From contig CAZUMH010000018.1 in assembly GCA_964621645.1 (NCBI GenBank), positions 1-42,137 of the forward strand: a stretch of DNA of 42,137 nt. Direction: 5' to 3'. Of this stretch, positions 41,350 through 42,137 are shown in pieces (within the stretch, counting starts at the first letter, position 1; the number at the start of each line of letters is the position of its first letter). Under the pieces are notes generated by a model, which searched no databases, had not been told where the DNA came from, and worked only from the letters and a program-made list of their open reading frames with translations. The position numbers and the translations under genes are program-made. This DNA is from CAZUMH01 sp964621645 (GTDB taxonomy: Bacteria; Zhuqueibacterota; QNDG01; JAGLOF01).

Positions 41350-42003
41350 ATGGAAGGGATTCAGGTATCGGTTGAGCAGGCAGCGGCTCACAGCGGGATA
41401 TCTATAATCCGGGTAGGCGGCTATATCGATACGACCACTTCTTCTGAACTGGAACGGGCTCTCGATTCTCTCCTTAAGGCTGGATCCTACCGGATTATCA
41501 TCGATCTGGGGAATGTAGATTATATCTCCAGCGCCGGGTGGGGTATTTTTATCAGTGAAATTAAGGGAATCCGGGAACGGGGCGGCGATCTTAAGCTGGC
41601 GCGCATGATTCCCGATGTATACGAAGTATTCGAACTGTTGGAATTCCATTTCATTCTTAAAGCCTTCCCCAGCGTTGAAGAAGCTATTCATGATTTCGGG
41701 ATGAAAATAAAGAAACCAAAATCCGAGCAGGAGGATGCGGCCATTATCGATTCCACTGAAAAGCTGCAGGAAGAGGCCGCAATGGAGGAAGAGGATATCC
41801 CTGAACGGGTGGAGGATAAAATCAAGGCTATCTGTTTGACTCATCCATCCTGGGGGGCGGCCCGTATCAGCAAGGAACTGAATAACGAGGAATACGGTTT
41901 TATCAGGGTAGGAACATTGGGAGTATGGAAGATTCTGAGAAGGCTTAACCTAGGCAGCAAAGAGCAGCGGGAGGCTCTGACACAGGAGAAGAAATCCGGC
42001 TGA
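41350..42003 (+). CDS. STAS anti-anti-sigma-type protein with C-terminal integrase-like winged HTH
   Basis: 217 residues. STAS domain 4-115: GGYIDTTTSSELERALDSLL, then IIIDLGNVDYISSAGWGIF with Ser61 at the position phosphorylated in RsbV/SpoIIAA, and RGGDLKLARMIPDVYEVFEL. The usual Asp before the phospho-serine is Ser here. A charged linker (118-150) leads to a C-terminal domain at 153-205, HPSWGAARISKELNNEEYG ... VWKILRRLNL, which aligns with residues 719-770 of the preceding protein and with the second HTH of IS481/IS3-type integrases. STAS proteins of this class are phosphorylated by RsbW-like kinases and dephosphorylated by RsbU/SpoIIE-like phosphatases; both activities are encoded in the upstream gene. 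It has its own promoter and is followed by a hairpin. Confidence 0.9.
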   Translation: MEGIQVSVEQAAAHSGISIIRVGGYIDTTTSSELERALDSLLKAGSYRIIIDLGNVDYISSAGWGIFISEIKGIRERGGDLKLARMIPDVYEVFELLEFHFILKAFPSVEEAIHDFGMKIKKPKSEQEDAAIIDSTEKLQEEAAMEEEDIPERVEDKIKAICLTHPSWGAARISKELNNEEYGFIRVGTLGVWKILRRLNLGSKEQREALTQEKKSG

Positions 42004-42030
42004 ATTTTGATAAAAGTTACGGGGGAGAGT

Positions 42031-42071
42031 GGAAGGCAGATAGGGTTATAATATCTGCCTTCCGTACTTTT
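42031..42071 (+). terminator. Long hairpin, probable terminator after the STAS gene
   Basis: GGAAGGCAGATA (42031-42042) pairs perfectly with TATCTGCCTTCC (42052-42063) over a 9-nt loop, followed by GTACTTTTA. The stem is strong, the T-tract short. The remaining 66 bases to the window end hold no gene start I can support. Confidence 0.6.
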
Positions 42072-42137
42072 AGGTGGGGATGTAATTATATGTCCTCCAA
42101 TGAACTAACAGATAAGTGAGCAGGACTGTGCAGAGAG

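Overview
The window reads as a chromosomal segment of a diderm (Gram-negative) bacterium, most likely a lineage of the Fibrobacterota-Chlorobi-Bacteroidota (FCB) group or a neighbouring candidate phylum. The reasons are a PorV-type outer-membrane barrel next to a giant secreted repeat protein with a FlgD-like C-terminal domain, and a second secreted protein with a similar C-terminus. Against a typical Bacteroidota, many genes have Shine-Dalgarno sequences and several promoters look like plain sigma-70 sites (TTGAC-17-TATAAT type). I cannot name the phylum from sequence alone. There are no tRNA or rRNA genes, CRISPR arrays or complete mobile elements that I can see.

Layout. 1-9,405 (minus strand): a surface-glycan operon. 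From its start it holds a polyprenyl-phosphate glycosyltransferase (GT2), a WecD-like acetyltransferase, WecE aminotransferase, a GT-C-like membrane protein, a flippase-like membrane protein, a small polytopic membrane protein, a second GT-C-like enzyme and a PaaK/CapK-like adenylating enzyme cut by the window edge. The operon has a near-consensus promoter that sits so close to the ATG that the mRNA is probably leaderless. 9,477-12,197 (minus): a secreted BNR/Asp-box beta-propeller protein with its own terminator and candidate promoter. 12,489-19,643 (plus): an EndoQ-UvrD/Rep fusion helicase, then YjbQ-ThiL (thiamine phosphates), a methyltransferase, FtsE and FtsX. 19,659-22,451: the heat-shock genes hrcA-grpE-dnaJ behind a strong promoter, without dnaK. 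22,462-26,793: a small type-IV-pilus/competence-like group made of a ComEA-type helix-hairpin-helix protein, an unrecognised membrane-anchored protein with tryptophans every eight residues, a PilM-like protein and a PilN/PilO-like protein. 26,826-29,696: rsmD, coaD, pta and a TPR-like protein, closed by a terminator. 29,917-37,846: the 1,999-residue secreted repeat protein and a PorV-type barrel fused to TPRs. 37,865-42,003: a partner-switching signalling pair.

The most notable system is at the right end. One 1,133-residue membrane protein carries an RsbW/SpoIIAB-type kinase domain, a transmembrane sensor, HAMP, a SpoIIE/RsbU-type phosphatase, two helix-turn-helix units arranged like the DNA-binding front half of an IS481/IS3-type integrase, a long acidic linker and TPRs. 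The next gene is a STAS anti-anti-sigma-type protein that ends in a paralogue of the second of those integrase-like helix-turn-helix domains and has its own consensus promoter. Kinase, phosphatase and substrate are thus encoded together, share a domain borrowed from transposases, and have no sigma factor beside them. The second unusual object is the Trp-octad protein at 22,877-24,634.

One technical point: a run of ten Ns inside thiL is flanked by the same five bases on both sides. Removing the Ns and one copy restores the family-typical sequence in frame, so it looks like a scaffold-join artefact.
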